DNA of 64,000 bases from Ahaetulla prasina (Eukaryota; Chordata; Lepidosauria; Squamata; Colubridae): assembly GCF_028640845.1 (NCBI RefSeq), contig NC_080546.1, forward strand, positions 18,449,020-18,513,019, read 5' to 3'. The notes under the pieces were generated by a model, which worked only from the letters and a program-made list of their open reading frames with translations, searched no databases and was not told the DNA's origin. Below are positions 10,321-19,341 of this stretch, piece by piece. The position numbers and the translations under genes were made by a program. How positions within the stretch are numbered: the stretch's first letter is position 1; each line of letters starts with the position of its first letter.

Positions 10321-10860
10321 TGGTAGAATAGAATAGAATAGAATAGAATAGAATTTTATTGGCCAAGTGTGATTGGACACACAAGGAATTTGTCTTGGTG
10401 CATATGCTCTCAGTGTACATAAAAGAAAAGATACATTCATCAAGGTACAACATTTACAACACAATTGATGGTCAATATATCAATATAAATCATAAGGATT
10501 GCCAGCAACAAGTTATAGTCATACAGTCATAAGTGGAAAGAGATTGGTGATGGGAACTATGAAACGATTAATAGTAGTGCAGATTCAGTAAATAGTCTGA
10601 CAGTGTTGATGGAATTATTTGTTTAGCAGAGTGATGGCCTTCGGGAAAAAACTGTTCTTGTGTCTAGTTGTTCTGGTGTGCAGTGCTCTATAGCGTTGTT
10701 TTGAGGGTAGGAGTTGAAACAGTTTATGTCCAGGATGCGAGGGGTCTGCAAATATTTTCACGGCCCTCTTCTTGATTCGTGCAGTATACAGGTCCTCAAT
10801 GGAAGGCAGGTTGGTAGCAATTATTTTTTCTGCAGTTCTAATTATCCTCTGAATAGATTC
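10321..10860 (-). mobile_element. CR1-L3-like LINE 3' end with (GAATA)n
   Basis: A GAATA pentanucleotide run (about 10,325-10,352) joins directly to TTTTATTGGCCAAGTGTGAT and a 3' UTR, then to a minus-strand coding end with RIIRTAEKIIATNLPSIEDL and FFPKAITLLNK. The LINE-derived frame covers about 10,615-10,860. The longer open frame continues into non-LINE sequence. The microsatellite sits exactly at the LINE 3' terminus. Confidence 0.8.
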
Positions 10861-10879
10861 TGGTAGAGAAGAGAACATT

Positions 10880-10965
10880 GGGAATTCCCTTTCCTTTCCT
10901 TCCCTTCCCTTCCCTCCCTTTCCCTTTCCCCTTCCCCTTCCCCATCTCCCTTTCCCCGACTTTCC
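10880..10965. repeat. polypyrimidine low-complexity (CCCTTTC)n
   Basis: A run of CCTTTCC/CCCTTCC units on the plus strand. Confidence 0.9.
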
Positions 10966-11347
10966 CTCCCCAGCAGGCAGGTAAATAGCTGCTTTTGGGT
11001 GAGGGTTGGAGTTGGGGATTGCAAGCCTGTCTGGGAAACGGTCATGTAGTGTTGAAAATGATGTCATGTGTCCAGCAGCCCAGCAGCAGCCAACAGCACT
11101 GAAACAACCACAACTTTCCCAATTTTCATTCCCTTGGTGGTCATGGATCATGGATTTTGGACGGATTCTGCAAGTTACTCCATTCGAAATACCTTAGTTC
11201 AAAAGTTGTGGCTGTATTATGCATTGTTTATGCCCACTTAAAGAGCATGACAATGAGCGTTTTTGTAGCATATAGATATATCTAATCCTAAATAATGGTT
11301 GAAGGTGCTGCCAGGAAACCATGAGTTCGACACCCTGGTTAAAGGAC
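10966..11347. other. no recognised feature
   Basis: No gene or clear repeat ends were seen. Confidence 0.4.
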
Positions 11348-11834
11348 TGTTGGAAGAAATATCCATCTGGGTTCAGTTCCAAGTGGGGACAAAGACACTG
11401 GAAACATGGAGGCTGCTTGGAAAGATGGTTTAATGGTGGTCAGGATCACATGGCTTGAGATCCTGAACAGAAAAGGGCTGAGATCCTGTGTGCTCCCTGG
11501 CTTTATGCTTTCTCTGAGCTTTGAATTTCCTGGGGCACAGGAAGAGTACCCAGGGGGTGGGAGTCTTAGCTAGCCTTGTAGGTTGTCTCTCAAGCTTTCC
11601 TGAGCCTTGCCATGTGGTGAGTTTCAGTTGCTAGATGGGTTCTATTATGATGCAGATGATGATGGCCCATTGACAAAGGTGGGGGGGAGGGGGGTGGCAG
11701 GAAGTTGCAGGGAGCTGCTTTGTCTTTAAAACATGTTTCTCCATTTCTCATCCAGGGAAATATATTCTGCCTTTTTAAATATTTTCTAAAATATTTCATT
11801 CTTCTAGGAGGGGGGTGGGTGCTAAATTCCTACA
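11348..11834 (-). mobile_element. solo LTR, family LTR-A (minus)
   Basis: It begins TGTTGGAAGAAATATCC and ends AAATTCCTACA. The 4-bp target duplication GGAC (11,344-11,347 and 11,835-11,838) is intact, a length typical of gamma-type endogenous retroviruses. The 487-bp length is close to the 4853 copy. No internal genes are attached. Confidence 0.75.
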
Positions 11835-11838
11835 GGAC

Positions 11839-12136
11839 AAAAGCAGCTGGGTGAATTGGCCAGCTTTTCTCCCTTAGCCCTAGGACGAGTTTTTTCCAGA
11901 AATGTTGCCAAGAAAACTTCATGGACTCATGGATTGATTCAAAGGACCATAAGACAAGTCTTAAATATGTAGACGGGTTAATATTATTGCCTTTCTAAAG
12001 AGAAGAATAGGAATTATAGTTGATTATTATTGTAGCTTATTATTACAGACTCTAAAAGTCTTTTTTTGTGTGTGTGTGGCAAGTCATGACTATTAAATAG
12101 CAATAAAAATGCTTTAATAAGCTACCTTTCACACAG
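11839..12136. other. sequence before the candidate exon
   Basis: No repeat ends recognised. The last bases, CTACCTTTCACACAG, resemble a modest 3' splice site directly before the candidate exon. Confidence 0.3.
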
Positions 12137-12352
12137 ATGTCTCATGAAGGTCAACATAAGTGCACCAAGAACCAAAATGTAATCAGATTTACAGCAGTGA
12201 TTAAGCAGGATGGCCAGATTGTGAAAATTGGACAGACAATTTGCACAGGGTCAGTTGCAGCACATGCAACAACTGAGCTGGATTGTGTTAAATCAAGTGG
12301 ACCCACAGATAAGTGGGAACTAACAGCACCGTTCTCTGGTCTGCAGTTTTAA
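12137..12352 (+). CDS. possible host exon or exon-like frame, unknown protein
   Basis: I do not recognise this gene. A 71-codon open frame (MSHEGQHKCTKNQNVI... to ...WELTAPFSGLQF, stop) begins right after a splice-acceptor-like TTTCACACAG and lies in sequence free of recognised transposons. Composition is mixed, with three cysteines and no low complexity, and codons look ordinary. It could be a terminal coding exon, an isolated pseudoexon, or chance. No transmembrane segment, signal peptide or catalytic motif is evident. If it is an exon, the true reading would start upstream, so the ATG is only the first in frame. No neighbouring exons were found. Confidence 0.3.
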   Translation: MSHEGQHKCTKNQNVIRFTAVIKQDGQIVKIGQTICTGSVAAHATTELDCVKSSGPTDKWELTAPFSGLQF

Positions 12353-12955
12353 GCTGCATTATCAGCGTTACAGGATATGATGTGATCCTCCAGTGAGGTA
12401 TCGCTTGGAGAGTGATGGGCTCCTGAATTGATGGGCCAGTGGTTTGCAGGCATTTCTGCTCAAAATGTATCTTGCGATGCCTACGTAATCACGGAGGAAA
12501 ATCCTTGTCTTGGAAAGATACGTTGGTAAGTTAATATTTACAAAGTCCCCCTGAAATGCAGAGAGCCTAAATGCTGTTGTTCGCCTCATTTCTCTACTGA
12601 AAACATCGCTTCTGTGTGGCCAGCGGTGCAGGAGGAGGGAGAACGGCTTTCTACTTTGAAGGTGGCAAGGGGTTTGAAGTGGATTAAGCTCTCTTAATCT
12701 CTGTGACAGTGCAGATGGGGGCCTGCCTGGAATTGAGGCGGGAAACACACTGCCTGCCTGACAGAAGCTGTTAGAAGAGCTAATTTAGCCACCCAGCTGA
12801 ACAGACTTTAAGGGGAAAGGGAAGTGTTTATTCTTAAACGTGAAAGGTCTTTAGATTAAAAAGTGTAGTTTTTTTCTCTTGCCTAATTCAAGGAAGAGAC
12901 ACCAGCTTTGTAGCAGGCCAGAAAAGATCCAGTCAAAGGATCTCAAAGCCCTGAG
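12353..12955. other. no recognised feature
   Basis: Non-repetitive-looking sequence. A minus-strand frame (12,368-12,748) has no family motif. It could be 3' UTR-like sequence if the preceding frame is a terminal exon. Confidence 0.35.
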
Positions 12956-12957
12956 AC

Positions 12958-13420
12958 TACATTTTATTTTATTTTATTTATTTATTTATTTTCATCAAGC
13001 ATGTATTTATGACAGTTACAAACATAATTATAAACATATGTAAAGGGTATGAATAAAAGAAAACATTAGGACATGGACGGTAGGCACGTTGGTGCACTTA
13101 TGCACGCCCCTTAGGAATGGGGTGAGGTCTACAGTAGACAGTCTAAGGTAAAAGTTTTGGGGATTTGGAGAAGAAGCCACAGAGTCAGGTAGTGCATTCC
13201 AGGCGTTGACAACTCTATTACTGAAGCTGTAGTTTCTGCAGTCTAGTTTGGATCGGTTTACCATGAGTTTGTATCTATTGTGTGGTCTTGTATTGTTTTG
13301 GTTGAAGCTGAAGCATTCATTGGCTGGTAGGACATTGTAGCAGATGATTTTATGTACTATGCTTAGGTCAGACCGAAGACGGCGAAGTTCGAAGTTTTGT
13401 CTAAGCACAAAATTTCAAGT
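12958..13420 (-). mobile_element. CR1-group LINE 3' end
   Basis: A (TTTTA/TTTA)n tail on the plus strand leads into a minus-strand frame (13,028-13,408) with RLRSDLSIVHKIICYNVLPA and FSNRVVNAWNALPDSV, the C-terminal end of a CR1/jockey-type ORF2. 5'-truncated. The same family is at 14,100, 32,640 and 42,620. Confidence 0.75.
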
Positions 13421-13453
13421 CTGGTGGCAATAGAGAACAATTCACCCTTAGTA

Positions 13454-13776
13454 CAGGTAGTCCTCGACTTACAACCACATTTCCCTGATCTTATCCAGAT
13501 ATTCCAAATCTTTTCCTACCGGTTCTATGAGAGCATGCTTTGTGTCCTCTGTATCAGCGCTGGTGAGCTGAGCTGTTGTTTAACTCAGCTGAGGTGGCAA
13601 TCTGCTCTGCCGTGCGAATCAGCTGAGCTAAAAAACAAAGGAATATAGGACAGGGAATGGCGGGGGTGGGAGGTGGGGGCCAGCCAGAAGTTGTATTTGT
13701 CGGTTCTCCGAACTACTCAAAATTTCTGCTACCGGTTCAAGCAAACCAGTCTGAACCTGCTGAATACCACTTCTGA
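13454..13776. mobile_element. Tigger-end fragment plus hAT-like MITE
   Basis: 13,454-13,485 is a Tigger-type end (CAGGTAGTCCTCGACTTA). It is followed by a GGTGGGTTTC-family MITE body with CTACCGGTTCTATGAG and the right end CTGCTGAATACCACTTCTG. Confidence 0.5.
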
Positions 13777-14099
13777 TCTTATCCCACTATCATGGGACAC
13801 AAGATCTTTGCTAAATAAAGATGAATAGAGAAGAAAAAAAATAGAATTTGTGGGATCTTTTATCTGCTTTGTATCTTGTAGATATAGGGAATTCTATGCA
13901 AGTGAGTTAACAGAGTTACTGTAATCCAACAGAGTGTATTAGAGAATCCCAGAAATGTGGCCAATGGGACCCTTCCTATCTCTGGTGGCTTTTTATGTTA
14001 GCATTGTGAAGTCTGTATGTGGATTCCCCTTCTCTTTAAGAAAGGGAAGATGGTGTCAGTATTTATTTTTCAGTGCAAACTTCTCTAACACTAACTTCC
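13777..14099. other. no recognised feature
   Basis: No gene or repeat ends were identified. Confidence 0.4.
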
Positions 14100-14515
14100 C
14101 AAACCAATGCATGAATGGAACGCAGCCTTGAATATTTGCATTTCTCTGAATTTTGCAATTGAGCACACAATAGATTTAAGCTTAATGTTAACTGCTCCAA
14201 TCTTGATTGACTTCAGTAACAGAGTTGTTAATGCCTGGAATACACTACCTGACTCTGTGGTCTCTTCCCAAAATCCCCAAAGCTTCAACCAAAAACTGTC
14301 TACTATTGACCTCACCCCATTCCTAAGAGATCTATAAGGGGCGGGCATAAGAGCACAAGAGTGCCTACCGTTCCTGTCCTATTGTTTCGTTTCTTTATAT
14401 TCAATTAATTTAGTTATTACATACTCATACTTATATATATACTTATATACTGTATAGTTATTTCATGCTTAAGCTCATATATACTGTGTGACAAAATAAA
14501 TAAATAAATAAAATT
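14100..14515 (+). mobile_element. CR1-group LINE 3' end
   Basis: A plus-strand frame (14,107-14,337) holds FSNRVVNAWNTLPDSVVSSQ and DLTPFLRDL before its stop. A 3' UTR with AGAGCACAAGAGTGCCTACC and a terminal (AAATA)n run follow. The 5' side is truncated. Confidence 0.75.
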
Positions 14516-15192
14516 AAACCATCTAACTTAAACATGCTTAAAAACTTATATTCAGTGAACAGTACTGCATATATTTCCAAGAAATTTGTAGGCATATGCC
14601 CTTATAATGAACAAAGAGTCCAGCCTTAATCAAGGTCATCTTTGCCTTGAAAGATTGATGTATGATCTTATTTGAAATTGATTTTTCACCTGCACATATT
14701 TGTAATTTAATGTAGAATTTTCAAGTGTTAAGATTTCATGTGTAGTCATATTTTTATTTACTTTATTTATCTATATGTATGCCACCTCTGTTGTTAAAGT
14801 AATTTTAGGTGACTAAGGATTTTTAAGAGAATGAACTGTCAGCTAAAGAGATTCTGGATTTATATAACTCCTTAGCCATTAAGTGGCCTTGACTTTAACC
14901 AAGAGACTAATCTTTAGTAACAGTGATGTTTCCCTTAGGACGTAAATGCTTTTAAATATAAGTACTTATGAAAACTGCAGAAGGAAAGCATCTTACTGAA
15001 CTTCTTGTACTTTTGAAAGCATGAAAAAAAACAACACCTTTTTAAAAGTGATAGGGGCTGAAGTAAATGCATGTATCACCTGAAAACAAATAAACTAGAC
15101 ATTTTTCTTCAGTATGTTTTCCGTTCTTATATGCCGATTTAATCCATTGGTTTGACAACTAAAACTATTTAGCAAAGACTCACAATTATTAC
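14516..15192. other. no recognised feature
   Basis: AT-rich sequence without gene or repeat ends. Confidence 0.4.
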
Positions 15193-15200
15193 TTCAGGAG

Positions 15201-15335
15201 CAGAGGTCTCCAACCTTGGCAAGTTTAAGCCTGGTGGACTTCAACTCCCAGAATTCCCCAGCCAGCTTTGCTGGCTGGGGAATTCTGGGAGTTGAAGTCC
15301 TCCAGGCTTAAAGTTGCCAAGTTTGGAGACCCCTG
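15201..15335. mobile_element. palindromic hAT MITE with 8-bp TSD
   Basis: The 135-bp near-perfect palindrome runs from CAGAGGTCTCCAACC to GGTTTGGAGACCCCTG-like right end (TTTGGAGACCCCTG), with centre CCAGCTTTGCTGG. Flanks TTCAGGAG/TTCTGGAG match 7 of 8. Confidence 0.88.
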
Positions 15336-15372
15336 TTCTGGAGCATACGTGAATTATCTCCCATCATAGGGT

Positions 15373-15629
15373 CAGGGTGGGTTTCACTTACTTTTACCAC
15401 TGGCTCAGCGCACATGTTCACGGTTGCTTCATGCCCGTGCATGCTGTTCGCTCATGCGCCTGGTCTTTGCTTGCTTGTGTGCCTTTTGCACATGTGCCCA
15501 GCCTTGAATACATGCCTAAATAGCATGACTTGGAGCCAGGGCAGGTGGGCGGCCGGGCGGCCAGGCTCACCTGTGATTGCTGCTACCGGTTCACCTGAAC
15601 CAGTGGGAACCGACTGAAAACCATCTCTG
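15373..15629. mobile_element. hAT-like MITE, GGTGGGTTTC family
   Basis: Left end CAGGGTGGGTTTCAC, right end GACTGAAAACCATCTCTG, flanks CATAGGGT/CATAAGGT (7 of 8). The interior has many CATG/ATGCGC steps. A 67-codon frame inside is not a gene. Confidence 0.75.
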
Positions 15630-15654
15630 CATAAGGTTGTCTAATCTCTTTTCA

Positions 15655-15882
15655 TACAGCGTTAGCACTTAGACTTATATACCACTTCATAGTGCTTAAC
15701 AACCCTCTCTAAGCAGTTTACAGAATCAGCATATTGCCCCAAGCAAACTGGGACCTGATTTTACTGACCTCGAAAGGATGGAAGGTTGCGTCAACCTTGA
15801 GCATGTGAAAATCGAACTGCTGGCAGTTGGTAGAGTTAGCCTGCAATACTCCATTCTAACCACTGCATTACCATAGCTCTCA
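15655..15882 (-). mobile_element. tRNA-derived SINE (minus)
   Basis: Read in reverse it has GAGCTATGGTAATGCAGTGG, then AAGGTTGACGCAACCTTCCA, and a tail ending GGTATATAAGTCTAAGTGC. Same family as 3236. Confidence 0.7.
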
Positions 15883-16190
15883 TATGGACTAATTAGAGAC
15901 CTTCACTTTCAGGTTAAAAGGTAGGGCTGGAAAGCAACCTTTCTCTTATTTGACATTAAACACCAAGGGAAAACAATGGAATCATGTGCTACGTGGTAGG
16001 AGCTGAGGCAAATGATGGGAACTCAGTCCACCATGCAGTGCCATGGATTTTTTTCTCTCTTTCTCTCAAGGTTTACATTCTCTTTTAAGTGCTTTGTTGC
16101 AAGTAGGGAGAAATATTTTTTGAGTAAGGGGAAAGCAAGCAACAGGTGGAAACTTGATTAAAAGTATGAACCACCATTCTTTCAGATGTT
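15883..16190. other. no recognised feature
   Basis: No gene or repeat ends were identified. Confidence 0.4.
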
Positions 16191-16195
16191 CCTTT

Positions 16196-16410
16196 GTCTT
16201 CCTTCCTTCCTTCCTTCCTTCCTTCCTTCCTTCCTTCCTTCCTTCCTTCCTTCTTCCTTTCCTTCCTTCCTCCCTCCTTCCTCCCTCCCTTTCCTTCTTT
16301 CTTTCCTACCTTCCTTTCCTTCTTTTTTTCCTTCCTTCCCTCCCTCCCTCCTTCCTTTCCTTCCTTCCTTCTTTCCTTCTTTCCTTTCCTCCCTCCCTCC
16401 TTCCCTATTT
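16196..16410. repeat. (CCTT)n microsatellite/polypyrimidine
   Basis: Long CCTT tracts with CCCT variants. They give spurious serine/proline/phenylalanine or lysine/glutamate-rich frames on both strands. Confidence 0.97.
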
Positions 16411-16962
16411 GGACAAGTTGCTTCTGTCTCTATCTCTTTGTTTGATATGGTTTTTTTTAAAAAAAGTGGAAGCCACAGGAAATTAAATTGTGCACTGTTC
16501 AGCATAATCCCACATCCCAGAGGAATGCCATTCATATATTTTGGAAGCTATTTTACACCAGCTCACAGTATTTGCCTTATCTAGTCTGAATTGCAGCATC
16601 TTTCCCAGATGTCAGGGAAAGATCTTTCCAAATACTTGCTTGCCTGTTCTTTTTTGATAGCAGACTCCTTCTGTCTACGAGGCAAAGTGTTCTGCTAGTT
16701 AAATCCTAACTGCCTGTAACTCCCATCTCCGTTCTTTTTATACTCCTCGTTCTTTATTGGGAACTACTCAGCGCTGCTTTTGTGAAGCTCAAAGTAGCAC
16801 ACAGTGTCATTCCAACATTCATATACACAGATGCTCCCGTCTGATGTTCTGAGCAATTCTCTCTCTCCTGCTTTACATGCCATTTTCTTCAAGGCAGCAG
16901 GAGAGACCACAGTGGGTAGGAGCCTGACAATTGTATATGAAATTGGCTGCTCCTTCATCTTC
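16301..16962. repeat. 662-bp tandem duplication, unit 1
   Basis: Unit 1 starts in the CCTT tract (CTTTCCTACC) and ends GGCTGCTCCTTCATCTTCTT. Unit 2 follows head to tail with only a few differences, so the event is recent or an assembly artefact. Confidence 0.92.
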
Positions 16963-17628
16963 TTTCCTACCTTCCTTTCCTTCTTTTTTTCTTTCCTTCC
17001 CTCCCTCCCTCCCTCCTTTCCTTCCTTCCTTCTTTCCTTCTTTCCTTTCCTCCCTCCCTCCTTCCCTATTTGGACAAGTTGCTTCTGTCTCTATCTCTTT
17101 GTTTGATATGGTGTTTTTTTTTTAAAAGTGGAAGCCACAGGAAATTAAATTGTGCACTGTTCAGCATAATCCCACATCCCAGAGGAATGCCATTCATATA
17201 TTTTGGAAGCTATTTTACACCAGCTCACAGTATTTGCCTTATCTAGTCTGAATTGCAGCATCTTTCCCAGATGTCAGGGAAAGATCTTTCCAAATACTTG
17301 CTTGCCTGTTCTTTTTTGATAGCAGACTCCTTCTGTCTACGAGGCAAAGTGTTCTGCTAGTTAAATCCTAACTGCCTGTAACTCCCATCTCCGTTCTTTT
17401 TATACTCCTCGTTCTTTATTGGGAACTACTCAGCGCTGCTTTTGTGAAGCTCAAAGTAGCACACAGTGTCATTCCAACATTCATATACACAGATGCTCCC
17501 GTCTGATGTTCTGAGCAATTCTCTCTCTCCTGCTTTACATGCCATTTTCTTCAAGGCAGCAGGAGAGACCACAGTGGGTAGGAGCCTGACAATTGTGTAT
17601 GAAATTGGCTGCTCCTTCATCTTCTTTC
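16963..17628. repeat. 662-bp tandem duplication, unit 2
   Basis: Repeats unit 1 almost base for base, including a 62-65 residue minus-strand frame of no recognised family. The differences are mostly homopolymer lengths and one A/G change near 17,597. Confidence 0.92.
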
Positions 17629-18115
17629 CCTCTTGCAAATGTGGCAAAGGAGAATGTTTAGTGGGGTCAAGAAAACTGCTGAACATTAGATAATGCATTG
17701 TGACTTCATTTGAACTCCCCCAACTGAGCTGCTTTGCAGACATGCAAGCGGCTCTTTAGGATACTCCCCTGTATTCTTCACGTAGGCGAAGTTTTGCAGT
17801 TCCACAGTTAAGGATAAGTACTGTGTAAAAGGAAGAATCAGAGCAGTGTGACCAAAGCTGTTTCTCTTGTATCTTCACTTCATTCATAAAGGGAAAAAAA
17901 ATATATGTCTGGCATTGGCACAAAGGCCCAGCGGCCCAGCAAAGGCCCTTGAAGGCCTAGTATCATTTAAAGATATTCTAGCCATATGTAATGGAACGTG
18001 AGAATGACCTTGGAAGACGTGGAGTGGGTGGGAGAGATGCTTCCTAGGGACCAATAGTTAAAAGGGGGAGGAGCTGAGTAATGAGCAAAAAAAGAAACCT
18101 AGAAAGAGACTGCTG

Positions 18116-18118
<3 letters not shown>
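17629..18118. other. no recognised feature
   Basis: Unique-looking sequence. No gene was identified. Confidence 0.4.

Positions 18119-18161
<43 letters not shown>
18119..18161. repeat. (CA)n microsatellite
   Basis: About 21 CA units, directly beside a Penelope-like terminal segment. Confidence 0.97.
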
Positions 18162-18165
<4 letters not shown>

Positions 18166-18191
18166 TCGTAGGTTTTCACAGGTAAAGGTAT

Positions 18192-18454
18192 GTAGGTTTT
18201 GGCATATTCAGGTCTTTTCCCGTGTAAGGTTGAAAGTATCTAGGCAACCAATCAGTTTACAGCAACTAAGCCAGCATTCCACAACCCACCCACCCCACCA
18301 GTATTTATAGAGAAACGGCAATTATAACCACGCTTTGCTCGCATAAGCACGAAGCCAAAGACTCTAGTCTGAAGATGACGAGTGAGACCTTGTCGAAACG
18401 TTGCCTAGATACTTTCAACCTGACACGGGAAAAGACCCGAATATGCCAAAACCT

Positions 18455-18456
<2 letters not shown>
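18192..18456 (+). mobile_element. Penelope-like terminal segment with 56-bp inverted arms
   Basis: The arms 18,192-18,247 and 18,401-18,456 are reverse complements (GTAGGTTTTGGCATATTC and its complement). They enclose a CCAAT box, a TATTTATAG promoter-like box and a hammerhead-like motif. Inverted terminal repeats carrying hammerhead motifs are reported for Penelope-like elements, and I infer that class. It sits between CA and GT repeats. Confidence 0.6.
18366..18408 (+). ncRNA. hammerhead ribozyme-like motif 1 (CUGAAGA)
   Basis: Core CTGAAGA at 18,369 is followed by one T, a 6-bp stem II (GACGAG paired with CTTGTC, loop TGAGAC) and GAAACGTT. The order CUGANGA, stem II, GAAAC, NUH matches the minimal type I hammerheads of Penelope-like elements. 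Stem I pairing is weak (about 2 bp), so activity is doubtful. Confidence 0.45.
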
Positions 18457-18508
<52 letters not shown>

Positions 18509-18509
18509 G
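18457..18509. repeat. (GT)n(AT)n microsatellite
   Basis: A GT run followed by an AT run. Confidence 0.97.
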
Positions 18510-18733
18510 TAGATCTTTGGTTATTCGGGTTTCTCCGTGTAAACCTCAGAATATATATATATATGTAATACATCATATATATATATGTAGATCTTTGGTT
18601 ATTCGGGTTTCTCCGTGTAAACCTCAGAAGCCAAGACACTTCCAATTTTACGCGGGAGAAAACCCGAATAACCAAAGATCTACATACAAACACCCGCGAA
18701 AACCTCAGAATATATATATATATATATATATAT
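18509..18733. mobile_element. Penelope-like terminal inverted-repeat fragments
   Basis: GTAGATCTTTGGTTATTCGG occurs at 18,509 and 18,587, and its complement ends at about 18,684. A stem of about 34 bp forms around CCAAGACACTTCCAATTTTA. Short AT runs separate the pieces (18,550-18,586; 18,709-18,733). Confidence 0.6.
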
Positions 18734-18927
18734 CATCATCCCTTACAGATAAGCAGGCTAGGAAGGAGGAAACATTAGGAATTAAGCCTCCATCTACCAG
18801 CATGATGACAGCAAAAACAACACAGCTAATTACAAGTGGGAGACGGCTGGAGGGGGCCTATTACACACGCAATGGCCAAATTTATTAATAGCATATAAAG
18901 GCAGAGATTTCTGCAATGGTAGTCTGA

Positions 18928-18968
18928 TACTCTGATGATGTCAGCAGATGGCTGATGAAAGCTTAGTA
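18928..18968 (+). ncRNA. hammerhead ribozyme-like motif 2 (CUGAUGA)
   Basis: Core CTGATGA at 18,932 is followed by one T, stem II GTCAGC/GCTGAT with loop AGATG, then GAAAGCTT. Flanking TACT (18,928-18,931) pairs fully with AGTA (18,965-18,968) as stem I. The core order and both stems fit a minimal hammerhead. The tetramer AGCT could serve as a palindromic stem III in a dimer. The surrounding repeat is unclassified. Confidence 0.5.
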
Positions 18969-19039
18969 GAATAAAATTTTAATTATTTTAGTTCCGGAGT
19001 TAGCAGAATGTCTGTTTTTTGTTTTACATATATCTATCT

Positions 19040-19056
19040 ATATATATGTAATACAT

Positions 19057-19138
<82 letters not shown>
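19040..19138. repeat. (CATATA)n and (AC)n microsatellite
   Basis: CATATA hexamers followed by an AC run. Confidence 0.97.
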
Positions 19139-19141
<3 letters not shown>

Positions 19142-19173
19142 TTGTTTTCTGAGGTTTTCACGGGTGTTTGTAT

Positions 19174-19269
19174 GTAGGTCTTTGGTTGTTCAGGTTTTCT
19201 CCCGTGTAAACCTCAGAAGCCAAGACACTTCCAATTTTACACGGGAGAAAACCCGAACAACCAAAGACC

Positions 19270-19272
<3 letters not shown>
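19174..19272. mobile_element. Penelope-like inverted-repeat fragment
   Basis: Arms 19,174-19,210 and 19,236-19,272 (GTAGGTCTTTGGTTGTTC and complement) enclose the same CCAAGACACTTCCAATTTTA spacer as at 18.6 kb. Confidence 0.6.

Positions 19273-19335
<63 letters not shown>
19273..19335. repeat. (AT)n microsatellite
   Basis: About 30 AT units. Confidence 0.97.

Positions 19336-19341
<6 letters not shown>

Noticed and set aside
10615..11151. 178-codon minus-strand frame as a gene
   Set aside because: Only its C-terminal part is LINE ORF2. The rest reads through polypyrimidine repeat and unrelated sequence.
12368..12748. 126-codon minus-strand frame next to the candidate exon
   Set aside because: No recognisable domain. 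It is opposite in sense to the candidate exon with no supporting signals.
16154..17125. Overlapping frames rich in Ser/Pro/Phe or Lys/Glu/Gly
   Set aside because: They come from the CCTT polypyrimidine tract in different frames and strands.
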